Shown: positions 41,200 through 50,334 of the stretch, one piece after another
Numbering within the stretch: position 1 is the first letter of the stretch
Layout: every line of letters starts with the position of its first letter
Source of the DNA: ZC4RG36 sp964652205
GTDB taxonomy: Bacteria; Chloroflexota; Anaerolineae; Aggregatilineales; Phototrophicaceae
DNA: 64,000 nucleotides
Assembly: GCA_964652205.1 (NCBI GenBank)
Contig: CAZZAO010000010.1
Coordinates: 1 to 64,000, forward strand
Direction of reading: 5' to 3'
Position numbers and translations under genes: made by a program
Notes under the pieces: generated by a model
The model's database searches: none
Seen by the model: the letters and a program-made list of their open reading frames with translations, nothing else
Told to the model about the DNA's origin: nothing

Positions 41200-41515
41200 T
41201 GACCGCGCCTATCCTCCTTCTCCTCTCGCCTTGAGGCGAAACGCCCCCAACAGCTTGATCGTTCGGGAGCAGACGAAGGCCGCGCAGAGGCCGAGGGTGA
41301 GGGCGCGCAGGCATGATGCATCATGCCCTATACGAAACATCTTGCTCCCCTCTCTGCTTGCGGAGAGGGGCCGGGGGTGAGGTCGGCGGGCGCGAAGAAT
41401 TGCGCCCCGACGAAATTCCCCGCCCTGATCTTTCTCCCCTCTCCTGGCTGTACTCAGCGGTCGGGAAAGGGGCCGGGGGTGAGGGCGCGCGGGGTGAGGG
41501 TTTGTCAGCGGAAGC
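41200..41515. repeat. Cluster of dispersed palindromic repeats
   Basis: Three successive units between the WD40 gene and a glycosyltransferase gene. First a long variant (about 41215-41305, with cgttcgggagcagacgaagg insertion), then cccctctctgcttgcggaga (continuing ggggcc, about 41345-41375) with gggcgcgaagaattgcgccc, then ctttctcccctctcctggct through gggaaaggggccgggggtga. The unit is an arm, loop, arm hairpin followed by 'ccgggggtgagg' and a second GC palindrome. Confidence 0.65.
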
Positions 41516-41524
41516 TGTTATAAT
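41516..41524 (+). promoter_or_regulatory. Extended -10 of a probably leaderless glycosyltransferase mRNA
   Basis: TGTTATAAT, the same perfect extended -10 as at 16948, lies only eight bases before the ATG at 41533. Transcription should start at about 41531, so the mRNA would have almost no leader. No ribosome binding site precedes the ATG. Confidence 0.55.
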
Positions 41525-41532
41525 TCACCCTC

Positions 41533-42651
41533 ATGCACATCGGACTCAACGCTCACCTGCTGTCGGGAAGGCCCGGTTTCCGCTCGGCAGGCATCCACAG
41601 CTACATTCACCATCTGCTGACTGAGCTGCCCGCCGCCGTGCCGGATGGCTGGCAGTTGACAGCGATGGTCGGCGCGCAAAGCGATGCGCGGATCGACGGC
41701 CTTACCGTGCGCCGCTCGCGGCTCGACACCGAATCGCCGCTGCGCCGAGTCGTCTGGGAGCAGCTTGTCCAGCCGTGGATGCTCGGCTCGTTCGATCTAA
41801 TTCACGCGCTGGCGTTCGTCGCGCCGCTGCTGACGACTCAGCCGAGCGTCGTCACGATCTACGATCTGAGCTTCGTCCACACCCCGCAGCGATTGAGCGC
41901 GGCGCGGCGACTCTACCTGAGCCTGCTGACGCCGCTGACCTGTCAGCGGGCGCGGCGGGTGATCGCCATTTCGCACAGCACCGCCCGCGACCTGTCAGCC
42001 ACCTTCGGCATCCCTGCGAGCAAGATCGACGTGGCGGCGGCAGGCTACGACGCTGGTGTTTATCACCCACTCCCCCCCGCCGATATCCGGGCGTTCAAAG
42101 CGGCAAAAAACCTGCCGGAGCGCTTCTGGCTGTTCGTCGGCACGCTGGAGCCGCGCAAGAACCTGCCGACACTGATCGAAGCCTACGCGCGGCTCAGGCC
42201 ATCAGAGCGGCTGCCGCTGGTCATCGCAGGCGGACGCGGCTGGGACTACGACGACATTTTCGCGGCAGTCGCGCGTTACAAACTGGGCGACTCGATCCAT
42301 TTCCCCGGCTTCCTCACTCCCGAAGATTTGCCGCTCTGGTACAATAGCGCTGAAGCCTTCATTTATCCCTCGCTGTTCGAGGGATTTGGCCTGCCGGTAC
42401 TGGAAGCGATGGCCTGTGGGACACCGGTGATCGTCTCGGACGCGACCTCACTGCCGGAAGTCGCCGGGGATGCCGGGCTGACGGTCGCGGCGCACAACGT
42501 CGAGGCATGGCAGGCTGCACTCAGGCGCGTCTCAGGCGATGCCGACTGGCGCGCCCGCGCGCGCGGGCGGGGCCTGACTCAAGCGACGCGCTTTAGCTGG
42601 AAAGAAACCGCCGCGCGAACGGTGGCGAGTTATCTTCGTGTTCTGGAATAG
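41533..42651 (+). CDS. GT4 family glycosyltransferase (exopolysaccharide)
   Basis: 372 residues, GT-B fold. N-terminal 'MHIGLNAHLLSGRPGFRSAG', then 'LIHALAFVAPLL', 'YDLSFVHTPQRL'; C-terminal 'WLFVGTLEPRKNLPTLIEAY', 'LPLVIAGGRGWDYDD', and intact E-x7-E in 'FEGFGLPVLEAMACGTP'. Such mannosyl- or glycosyl-transferases transfer sugars to lipid-linked or polysaccharide acceptors. Nine bases before the next gene, a polyprenyl sugar transferase, so the two form a cell-surface polysaccharide unit. Unlike the GT4 copies at 25-28 kb, it has the usual second glutamate. Confidence 0.9.
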   Translation: MHIGLNAHLLSGRPGFRSAGIHSYIHHLLTELPAAVPDGWQLTAMVGAQSDARIDGLTVRRSRLDTESPLRRVVWEQLVQPWMLGSFDLIHALAFVAPLLTTQPSVVTIYDLSFVHTPQRLSAARRLYLSLLTPLTCQRARRVIAISHSTARDLSATFGIPASKIDVAAAGYDAGVYHPLPPADIRAFKAAKNLPERFWLFVGTLEPRKNLPTLIEAYARLRPSERLPLVIAGGRGWDYDDIFAAVARYKLGDSIHFPGFLTPEDLPLWYNSAEAFIYPSLFEGFGLPVLEAMACGTPVIVSDATSLPEVAGDAGLTVAAHNVEAWQAALRRVSGDADWRARARGRGLTQATRFSWKETAARTVASYLRVLE

Positions 42652-42660
42652 CAAGCGAGT

Positions 42661-44112
42661 ATGAGCGACAGGGAAGCCAACAACCGCAATCATCCGCTGG
42701 TGCGGCGCAAGTGGGTCATGCCAGCTATCGACGTCCTGCTGGCAGCGGTCGCGTTCGTAGCCGCCTACTTCGCCCGCTATGAGCTGCAAATTCTGCGCCC
42801 GGTCGATGAGGTCAACCGCGCGCCGTTCGCGCCCTATCTGCCCTACCTGTTCATCTTCATCGGCCTGCTGTTCCTGACCTATCAGGGAACGCGGCTGTAT
42901 AAATCAGTGCGTGGCCGCTCGCTGCTCGAAGAAGTCAACATCATCATCAACGGCGTGATGAGCGCGGCGGTGCTGCTGATGGCGACCAGCTTCGTCGCCC
43001 AACCGCTGGTCTTCAGCCGTCTGATGATGATTTACGCCGCTGCGTTCACGATTGTCTTTCTGACGATTGCGCGGATCGCCAAACGGGCGTTACAGGCGCG
43101 CTGGCGCTCGCGCGGCATCGGCGTCGAGCGCGTGCTGGTGATCGGCGCGGGTGAAGTCGGCATGGCGGTGGTGCGGACGATGATCGCCCGACCGGAACTC
43201 GGCTATCGTCCGGTCGGCTATCTGGACGAAGACCCGGGCCGGGGCAACGTCGATCTGGGACGGATGAAGGGGCTTGGCGGCCTCGACCGGCTCGAAACCA
43301 CGCTCAAGAGCGAGCGGGTCAACACCGTCATCATCACGCTGCCGTGGACGTTCCACGACCGAATCTACGATCTGGTGCAGATCTGTCAGGATCAATCCGT
43401 CAACGTCCACATTGTGCCGGATGTGTTCCAGCTTAATCTCCGCCAGGTGCAGGTCGAAAACCTCGACGGTATCCCGCTGTTGCAGGTCAATGGCTACGCG
43501 CCCTTCCCCGGCATCAACCGGCTGGTCAAGCGGGTGATCGACATCGGGCTGATCGTGCTGACCGCCCCGGTCTGGATTCCGCTGCTAGTGCTGGTCGCCA
43601 TTGCCATTCGACTGGAAAGCGCCGGGCCGATCCTCTATACGCAGCGGCGCATCGGCGAGAACGGGCGCGAATTCGACATCATAAAGTTCCGCAGCATGGT
43701 CGTCAACGCCGACGAGCTGCGCGCCGAACTGGTGCGGCAGTCGGGCGAAGACCCGCGCCACCCGAAGATCAAGAACGACCCCCGCATCACGCGCGTCGGC
43801 AGCATGATCCGCAAAGCCAGCCTCGACGAACTGCCCAACGTCATCAACATTCTACGCGGCCAGATGAGTCTGGTCGGGCCGCGACCACCGACGCCAGACG
43901 AGGTCAAGCTGTACGAGCCGTGGCACATGCAGCGCCTCTCCATCATGCCGGGGCTGACGGGGCTATGGCAGGTCAGCGGGCGCAGCGACGTCCCGTTCGA
44001 CGAGATGTGCCTGCTCGACATTTATTACATTGAGAACTGGTCGGTCAAACTGGACGCGCAAATCCTGATGATGACGATTCCGCGCGTGCTGCTGCATCAC
44101 GGCGCGTACTGA
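42661..44112 (+). CDS. Polyprenyl-phosphate glycosyl-1-phosphate transferase
   Basis: 483 residues, WcaJ/WbaP-type. Four or five N-terminal membrane helices (about 20-130), a NAD-binding-like middle domain ('RVLVIGAGEVGMAVVRTMI', 'VGYLDEDPGRGN'), a further helix ('VIDIGLIVLTAPVWIPLLVL') and the bacterial sugar-transferase domain: 'GPILYTQRRIGENGREFDII', 'KFRSMVVNADEL', 'DELPNVINILRGQMSLVGPR' and 'PGLTGLWQVSGRSD'. It starts polysaccharide synthesis by moving sugar-1-phosphate to undecaprenyl phosphate. Co-transcribed with the GT4 gene before it. Confidence 0.93.
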   Translation: MSDREANNRNHPLVRRKWVMPAIDVLLAAVAFVAAYFARYELQILRPVDEVNRAPFAPYLPYLFIFIGLLFLTYQGTRLYKSVRGRSLLEEVNIIINGVMSAAVLLMATSFVAQPLVFSRLMMIYAAAFTIVFLTIARIAKRALQARWRSRGIGVERVLVIGAGEVGMAVVRTMIARPELGYRPVGYLDEDPGRGNVDLGRMKGLGGLDRLETTLKSERVNTVIITLPWTFHDRIYDLVQICQDQSVNVHIVPDVFQLNLRQVQVENLDGIPLLQVNGYAPFPGINRLVKRVIDIGLIVLTAPVWIPLLVLVAIAIRLESAGPILYTQRRIGENGREFDIIKFRSMVVNADELRAELVRQSGEDPRHPKIKNDPRITRVGSMIRKASLDELPNVINILRGQMSLVGPRPPTPDEVKLYEPWHMQRLSIMPGLTGLWQVSGRSDVPFDEMCLLDIYYIENWSVKLDAQILMMTIPRVLLHHGAY

Positions 44113-44237
44113 CGCGGGGAAAACGCCGGTCTACGCGCTGCCATCAATAAGGACTAAATAATTCTTAATCGCTATAGTCGAGCGGCCTTCCAGCCTCTAT
44201 AATTACAGCCATCGATTGATTGCAACTGGACACAAAA

Positions 44238-44633
44238 ATGGGCATTTGCGTGACCCGGCTGCCAGAGGAACCCATTATTATTGCCACGCTGTGCGGGCCA
44301 CTGAACGTTGACGTCGTGCGGACGGTGTTTACACAGACCGCTGAACTCGCGCAGGATGTCAATGGCCCGATCTATCGCATCAGCGACTTCCTGAACGCCG
44401 ACGCCTCGTTCAAGTCACTGGTCGGCGTCATCACGGAAACGACTCGACTGCGCCCCTATGGAACGCGCGACCCGCGCATCCACCCCGTGCTGGTCTGCGG
44501 TTACAATCGGCTGCGCTTTTTGCCGGAACTGCTATGCCGGAAAGAATTTGGCAGCGTCAAGGTGCCGATCTTCGATACGCTCGACGAGGCGCTGATCTAC
44601 GCGCGAAGTCAGACGCAGCCCGCAGCCGTGTAG
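44238..44633 (+). CDS. Small protein of unknown function
   Basis: 131 residues from ATG 44238; a TTG at 44220 is possible. TATAAT at 44198-44203 is a candidate -10. It looks like a small alpha/beta protein: 'ICVTRLPEEPIIIATLCGPL', 'YRISDFLNADASFKSLVGVI', 'RIHPVLVCGYNRLRFLPELL' and 'FGSVKVPIFDTLDEALIYAR'. The last two segments resemble STAS-like/SpoIIAA-like proteins with a C-terminal 'ALiya' helix, but I cannot name the family. Own terminator follows. Confidence 0.6.
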   Translation: MGICVTRLPEEPIIIATLCGPLNVDVVRTVFTQTAELAQDVNGPIYRISDFLNADASFKSLVGVITETTRLRPYGTRDPRIHPVLVCGYNRLRFLPELLCRKEFGSVKVPIFDTLDEALIYARSQTQPAAV

Positions 44634-44652
44634 AACCTTCTGATCGCTCCAG

Positions 44653-44682
44653 CGCCTCGATAAAAATCGAGGCGTTTTGTTT
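44653..44682 (+). terminator. Rho-independent terminator
   Basis: cgcctcgat (44653-44661) pairs with atcgaggcg (44666-44674), four-base loop aaaa, followed by TTTTGTTT. Confidence 0.9.
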
Positions 44683-45161
44683 CCCGCGAGCCTGACGCAT
44701 TATGCCCAGCCATCACCCTTGAGAGCCGTTGAAGCTTGCAGCGGATGCGAACCATCGCGCCCCTGATCTTTCTCCCTTCACCCTGAGGGAGAGGGGCCGG
44801 GGGTGAGGGCATCGCCTCTATCTTTCTCCCCTCTCTGCTTGCGGAGAGGGGTTGGGGGTGAGGTCGGCAGGCGCGAACCATCGCGCCCCTGATCTTTCTC
44901 CCCTCGCCCTGAGGGAGAGGTGCCGGGGGTGAGGGCATCGCCTCTATCTTTCTCCCCTCTCTGCTTGCGGCGTAGCGTGCCGAGCGTTCTTTGCTCGGCA
45001 GGAGCCGCAGACCGCGAAGGGGTTGGGGTGAGATCGGCGGGCGCAAACCATCGAGACCTCTGGCGCTTGACAGGCAAATTGCCGCGTACATCCAGTCAGG
45101 CTATACTGAAACCATTCACGCTCGCGCGTCTCGTGACCCACTCGAAAGAGGTTGTTTGCCA
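44683..45161. repeat. Tandem array of dispersed palindromic repeats
   Basis: Gene-free. Between about 44751 and 44976 a 126-base unit occurs twice with few changes (accatcgcgcccctgatctt at 44751 and again at 44877). Each unit has two hairpins: ctttctccc...gggagaggggcc, and tctcccctctctgcttgcgg with its partner arm. The second ends in a long variant carrying gccgagcgttctttgctcgg as an inserted hairpin (about 44979-44999). The last 100 bases before 45162 are leader for the STAND gene. Confidence 0.7.
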
Positions 45162-47828
45162 ATGGCAGACTACGTCCCGTATGAAGCCCCCGCCCACGAT
45201 GCGTCATCGCTCCCCGTCTCGATGCCCCTGCGGCTGATCGGTCGGGACATGGTGCTGGCGAAAGTCTATTCGTCGCTCAAGGACAGGATGGCCGTCCATA
45301 TCTACGGCCCGGAAGGGATCGGCAAAACGGCGCTCGCCGCAACGCTGGCAAGCGCCTATACCGACCTGCCGAGCGGCGTACTGTGGTTCGACGTGACCCA
45401 AGACACCACGCTGGCGGAGCTGATTGCCCGCGTCGGGCGCGCCTACCGCGTGTCCGAAATTGGCGCGAGCGAGAATCCACTCGGCATGGTCGGCGCGGCA
45501 GCAGCGACGCTGACGGGCGCCAACCCGCTGATCGTGCTCGATGGCAAGCTGGACGAACAGGCGGCGCGAGATTTTATCACGCGCTGCGCCGACCGGCTGC
45601 CGGTGCTGCTGATCGCCGATGAGCAAATGGTCGGCCCGTGGACAGCCGTTGAAATCGAGAAGCTCGCGCCGGAACAGGCGGCGCTGATGTTCAAGCAGCT
45701 TTCCGGCCACGACAAACCGGACGGTGAAGAGAATGACGCCGACATCGACAGGCTGGTTCAGGCGGTCGATTACGTCCCGTTCGGCGTCGCAGTCGCGGCA
45801 GGGGCTGTCCGCGCTAACAAGCAGACTCCGGCGGAATTTCTGAAGAACCTGCCGCAGCAGTCCGGCGTCAGCGGGAGCATTCTGGCGCTCACGGCCAGCT
45901 TCCGGGGGCTGAACAGCGCGCTTCAAGGCTTACTGCTGGTGATGGGCGCGAGCCTCGGCGGCGAGGCGTCGAGCGAGCTGTTGAGTCTGGTGAGCGGCGT
46001 GCCGCAGGAAAACCTCAAACAGGCGATGCTGATGCTCTCGCACCGGCAGTTGGCCGAGCGCTTCACCCGCCACGGCCAACCCTATTATCGGCTGCATCCG
46101 CTGACCTACACCTTCACCCAACCGCTGCTGCGCGGCTCCGGCAAGCTGGACAGCCTGCGTCAGAAGTTCCACGACTCGGTGCTGTCCTATACCAGCAGCC
46201 ATCTGAGCGACAGCGACGCCGACTACGACCGACTGGCGACCGAGATGGATACGCTGCTCTCGCTAGCGCGCTGGTCGAGCGCGCAGGGCGACCGCGAAAC
46301 CGCCGGGCAGATCGTCAGCGACCTGACGCAGGCCGGCGCGTTCGTCGATGAGCGCGGCTACGCCTATGAGCTGCGAGCGCTGCGTCGATTAGCCGCCAGC
46401 GCGCCGACAAGCGATGCTGTTCCGACACGCGCCGTCGAAGCTGCGCCGGAACCAGAGGACGACGACATCGTGGACGCGCAGCCCATCGGCGGGACAGACG
46501 CCCCTGCTCCAGCGGCAGAGGAAACCGATACAGCAGCGCCCACGACAACCCCGATTCCGCCGCTCAGTGTGCCGACCAACCCGCTGCCATTCGAGGATCA
46601 GGGCGAAACCAGCGACAGCGAGGACGAAGCGGAAGTTGAGACGCCAGAGGCCGACGCACAGCCGACGTTCTCGCCGCCCGACGGCAGCGACGACCAGGAC
46701 GACGGGGATGACGGCGACGATCCGCTGGTACGGATGGCCGCGCAGGCCAGCATCGGTGAGGACGCTGACACCGAAAATACCGCGCCACCCCCTCAGGAGC
46801 CAGCGGAAATCACCCGGCTGCGCGCCTCGCTCGTTCAAGCGCGACAGCAGGGCAACCTGAACCGTCAGGCCGAACTGCAAACACAGATCGGTCAGGCGTA
46901 CCAGCGCGCTAACATGGATAACGAAGCGATTGCCAGCTTTGCCGAAGCGCTGACGACCTACGAAGGTCTGAACGATCCGTCCGGCACGCTGGCGACGCTG
47001 GAAACGCTGGCCCGTCTCGCCAACCGAACCGACAACGTACAGGCGGGCGTGATGTACGCCACACGCGGCGCGCAGCTTGCCCTCGACGCAAAAGACCCGG
47101 CGCGACAGGCGCGGATGCTTTCGCTGCTCGGCGACGCACGGCAGCAGTTAGGCGAGAGCGAGCAGGCTGCCAGCGCCTATCGGCTGGCGCTCGATCTGGC
47201 GCAGACGCTTCAGGATCAGGAAGCTGAGGCGATGCTGCTGCTCAAACTCGGCTACGCGCAGCTTGATGGCAGCCAGACGCAGGCCGCCGTGGCGACCTGG
47301 GAGAAGGCGCTGCCGCTGCTCAGGGAACAGAACAAACGCGACCTCGAAGGCCGCGTCCTCGGCGGACTCGGCACAGCTTACGGCGAACTGGATCGCTGGA
47401 TCGAAGCCATCGGCTTCCACGACAAGGCGCTGTCGATTGCCCGCGAAGTCGAGGATCAGGAAGAAGAGGCGCTCCAGTTGACCAATTTAGGCTATGCCTC
47501 GGTGCAGGCCAACCAGCTTGGGCAGGCGGTGCTGCGCTATCGGCAGGCGCTCCACGTCGCCTACGAAACCGGCAACCGCGATAATATCGTCAGCACGATT
47601 GTCGATCTGGCGCAGCTTCTGGTCGAAAGCCAGCGGCATACGGCCATCGCCGAACTGCTGATTAACGACGCCATCAAGCTCGACCCGAACGACCGCGACG
47701 TTAAGCGGCTCAAGGAACGGATCGAGGACGAGAAGCAGGCCGCCGTCGAGAATGGCATCCAGTTGATCCCGGTCGCGGGAACAGCACACGACTACGCCGC
47801 CAACGCCTATCAGTTGCTCGATACGTAG
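45162..47828 (+). CDS. STAND-type ATPase with TPR repeats
   Basis: 888 residues from ATG 45162 (AGAGG upstream; the longer frame lies in repeats). N-terminal NB-ARC-like ATPase: 'VHIYGPEGIGKTALAATLAS' as Walker A, 'NPLIVLDGKLDEQAA' as Walker B, and a winged-helix-like region with 'YRLHPLTYTFTQPLL'. A very acidic, Pro/Asp-rich linker (about 425-560, with 'DDQDDGDDGDD') follows, then TPR repeats (about 570-870, 'GQAYQRANMDNEAIASFAEA' onward). STAND proteins are switch ATPases for signalling, and in some bacteria defence. No effector domain is fused, so a separate partner is expected. Confidence 0.85.
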   Translation: MADYVPYEAPAHDASSLPVSMPLRLIGRDMVLAKVYSSLKDRMAVHIYGPEGIGKTALAATLASAYTDLPSGVLWFDVTQDTTLAELIARVGRAYRVSEIGASENPLGMVGAAAATLTGANPLIVLDGKLDEQAARDFITRCADRLPVLLIADEQMVGPWTAVEIEKLAPEQAALMFKQLSGHDKPDGEENDADIDRLVQAVDYVPFGVAVAAGAVRANKQTPAEFLKNLPQQSGVSGSILALTASFRGLNSALQGLLLVMGASLGGEASSELLSLVSGVPQENLKQAMLMLSHRQLAERFTRHGQPYYRLHPLTYTFTQPLLRGSGKLDSLRQKFHDSVLSYTSSHLSDSDADYDRLATEMDTLLSLARWSSAQGDRETAGQIVSDLTQAGAFVDERGYAYELRALRRLAASAPTSDAVPTRAVEAAPEPEDDDIVDAQPIGGTDAPAPAAEETDTAAPTTTPIPPLSVPTNPLPFEDQGETSDSEDEAEVETPEADAQPTFSPPDGSDDQDDGDDGDDPLVRMAAQASIGEDADTENTAPPPQEPAEITRLRASLVQARQQGNLNRQAELQTQIGQAYQRANMDNEAIASFAEALTTYEGLNDPSGTLATLETLARLANRTDNVQAGVMYATRGAQLALDAKDPARQARMLSLLGDARQQLGESEQAASAYRLALDLAQTLQDQEAEAMLLLKLGYAQLDGSQTQAAVATWEKALPLLREQNKRDLEGRVLGGLGTAYGELDRWIEAIGFHDKALSIAREVEDQEEEALQLTNLGYASVQANQLGQAVLRYRQALHVAYETGNRDNIVSTIVDLAQLLVESQRHTAIAELLINDAIKLDPNDRDVKRLKERIEDEKQAAVENGIQLIPVAGTAHDYAANAYQLLDT

Positions 47829-47967
47829 GTTTCCGCCGCCACTCACGCCGGGGGCGAGGGCGCGCGGGCATGATGCATCGCACCCCGACGAAATTCTCCG
47901 CCCTGCTTTTCTCCCCTCGCCCACCGGGGAGAGGGGCCGGGGGTGAGGGCGCGGCGGGTTGAGGGAT
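47829..47967. repeat. Dispersed palindromic repeat
   Basis: One and a half repeat units: cgggggcgagggcgcgcggg, then cgcaccccgacgaaattctc, then tctcccctcgcccaccgggg (continuing agaggggcc). It ends immediately before the stop of the leftward cyclase gene. Confidence 0.6.
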
Positions 47968-50319
47968 TCAGGGTGAGGGAAAATCCGGTCGCCGGGTCTG
48001 CTCGCGGGCGTCGTCGAGTACCTGACGAGCGCGCTCACGCTCCTCAACGAGCGTATCCGCCGGAAGCTCGTCCATCAACATCAGCGCGGTCTGACCGGCG
48101 GCGCTGGCCTCGGCGTAGCGACCGAGCATCATCAACGCCTGTCCCTGACGCATCCACAACTGACTGACCAGCGGCAGCGCGACGGCGCGCGGCACATCAC
48201 GCGCCGACGCCAGCCCGCCTTCGATCAGCTTGAGCGTGTCTGACGCCAGGCCGCGCTGAAGTCGATCTTCAGCAGCAACCAGAAAGACCGAAAGGGCCTG
48301 CTCGCGTTTCTGTGCCTGCACCAGATGCTCGGCCAGCACGCCGAGCAAGTCGGGCCGGTCGAGGACGTGGCTGGCGATCCACTCCGCGATCCGCTGATGA
48401 TAGGCTTCGCGGTCGATGCGCGTCAGCATGGCGTAGGCGACTTCGTTATAAAGCGGGTGGCGGAAGCGGTATTCGGCCTGTCCTTCGAGGCTGCTTTCGA
48501 CGCTGTGCAGGACGATGCCGCGCGTGGTCAGGTCGACCAGAATGGGGCCAGCCTCGAACCCGCCGAGGTGCGAGACCGCTTCTTCCCAGAAAGTTTCGCC
48601 GACGACTGCGGCCATCTGGACGACGCGGCGGGCCAGCGGCGGCAGCTCGTCGAGCCGCGCCTGAAACACGCCCATCAGACCATTGGGCAGCGTCGATGCC
48701 AGCGTGCCGTAGAGGTAAAGGTTGGTACGCCAGCGACCATTGTTGGTCGGCTCGAAGACGCCGTTATCGAACAGCATATGCAGAAATTCTTCGACGAACA
48801 GCGGGTTGCCCTCGGAGCGCTCGCGGATATAGTCAGCCAGCACCAGCGGCGCATTGTCGATATGTTCCAGCACCACCTCAATCAGCTTGCGAATGGCAGC
48901 GTCGCTGAGGCGACCGAGCGACATCTCACTGTAGCGCGCGGCCAGACTCATGAAGTTCGACCGTCCGAGGCGGAAATCGGCGCGCGCCGTGGTGAAGATC
49001 ATCCCCGGCGTATCGACCAGCGCGACGGCCAGATACTCGATCAGATCGAGCGAGTCCGGGTCGGCCCACTGAAGGTTATCGACGGTGATGAGCAGCGGGC
49101 GATCAGCCGCCAGCGCCTTGAACCAGCGGGCGACGACGGGGTGCGGGCCGCCGCGCGTTGGATGGTCGGCAAAGCCGAAGCCCGCCAGATGGCCGATTTC
49201 CGCCGCGATGTCTGCCGCGTCCTCAGTGCCAATCATCTCTTCTATATACTGAATGATGCGCGGCTCACAAATTGAGGGCGGCGCGCCTTCGCTCAGGTTG
49301 CACAGACTGACGAGCAGATCATGAATCAGGCTGTACGAGGCCGCGCGGCGCTCGTAACGCCCGACCAGAATCAGCGACTCGAACCGGTCAGGAACCTGCG
49401 CCAGCGCTTCCTGAAGCAGCCGCGTCTTGCCCGCGCCGGTATCGCCGTAGACAGTGACGACGTGAAGCTGGCGCTCGGCCAGCGCGTCATCCCACAGCCG
49501 GAGCAGATGCGTCAGCTCGGCCTCGCGGCCCACGAAGGGCAGTTCGATCCCGGCGATCCGGTCGTCGGCCAGCAGCGCGGCAGGCTGACGACGACCGAGA
49601 ACGGCGTAATACTCGATCAGCGTATCAAAGCCTTTAAGCGCGGCGGGCGGCTGTGGCTGGGCGACGAAACGGTCGCGGACACGGTGATAGGTCTGCGCGT
49701 CGATCAGGACATGGCGCGGCGGGCAAAGCTGCTGCAAGCGCGCCGCCAGATTAGTCGTTGAACCGAGCGCGACAAATTCGCTCTTGGACGCCGTACCGAT
49801 GACGCCGACGACCACGCGCCCGGTGCTGATGCCGATCCGCAGGGCGAATTTCTGTTCATAGTGCTGGGTGACGTAGAGCGCGAAGTCGTCGGCCATCTGT
49901 TGAATCGACAGGGCGCACGAGACGGCGCGGGCGGCGTCGTTGTCCCGGCTGCGATGCGCGCCGAAAAAGCAGAGGACGCCATCGCCGAGATACTGGCCCA
50001 CTTCGCCGTCCCACTGCTCGACGATTCGGGCGATCTGTTTGTGCAGGTCGCCGATCATCGTCTTCCAGTCGTCGTCCAGCACCTGCGCCAGCCGCGTCGA
50101 ATCCTCGACATCGACAAACATCACGGTGACGAGACGAATCTCGTCCGAGTCCCCCATCGGCACTAAGGTATCGGTGATCGCCGATTGGAGCGCGTTGATC
50201 TGCGTGTTGAGCGAGAGGATGATTTCGTTATAGGAGTCGTCGGTAAAGGACTGGCGCGCAGCCAGAACCTCAGCCAGCGCGGCTTTGAGGCGTTCGAGAC
50301 GATTACGACCGAGACTCAT
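47968..50319 (-). CDS. Class III cyclase-like/AAA ATPase protein
   Basis: 783 residues. N-terminal coiled region (1-55), class III nucleotidyl cyclase domain (about 58-240: 'VTVMFVDVEDSTRLAQVLDD' and 'GQYLGDGVLCFFGAH' with both metal Asp), then an AAA/STAND ATPase ('VVTVYGDTGAGKTRLLQEAL', 'LLITVDNLQWADPDS') and a helical TPR-like end. In the cyclase the usual 'GDTVNLAAR' reads 'GSTTNLAAR': the adenine-specifying Asp is Ser but the transition-state Asn and Arg are kept. It may make cAMP, cGMP or neither. Fifteen bases downstream of a histidine kinase gene. Confidence 0.87.
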   Translation of the reverse strand: MSLGRNRLERLKAALAEVLAARQSFTDDSYNEIILSLNTQINALQSAITDTLVPMGDSDEIRLVTVMFVDVEDSTRLAQVLDDDWKTMIGDLHKQIARIVEQWDGEVGQYLGDGVLCFFGAHRSRDNDAARAVSCALSIQQMADDFALYVTQHYEQKFALRIGISTGRVVVGVIGTASKSEFVALGSTTNLAARLQQLCPPRHVLIDAQTYHRVRDRFVAQPQPPAALKGFDTLIEYYAVLGRRQPAALLADDRIAGIELPFVGREAELTHLLRLWDDALAERQLHVVTVYGDTGAGKTRLLQEALAQVPDRFESLILVGRYERRAASYSLIHDLLVSLCNLSEGAPPSICEPRIIQYIEEMIGTEDAADIAAEIGHLAGFGFADHPTRGGPHPVVARWFKALAADRPLLITVDNLQWADPDSLDLIEYLAVALVDTPGMIFTTARADFRLGRSNFMSLAARYSEMSLGRLSDAAIRKLIEVVLEHIDNAPLVLADYIRERSEGNPLFVEEFLHMLFDNGVFEPTNNGRWRTNLYLYGTLASTLPNGLMGVFQARLDELPPLARRVVQMAAVVGETFWEEAVSHLGGFEAGPILVDLTTRGIVLHSVESSLEGQAEYRFRHPLYNEVAYAMLTRIDREAYHQRIAEWIASHVLDRPDLLGVLAEHLVQAQKREQALSVFLVAAEDRLQRGLASDTLKLIEGGLASARDVPRAVALPLVSQLWMRQGQALMMLGRYAEASAAGQTALMLMDELPADTLVEERERARQVLDDAREQTRRPDFPSP

Positions 50320-50334
50320 GCCCGTCCATAACCG

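Noticed and set aside
44609..45091. 160-codon frame with repeated SPPAPLPQGEGRKI segments
   Set aside because: It is simply the palindromic repeat array read as protein; such 'SPSPxGRG' frames are common artefacts of this type of repeat.
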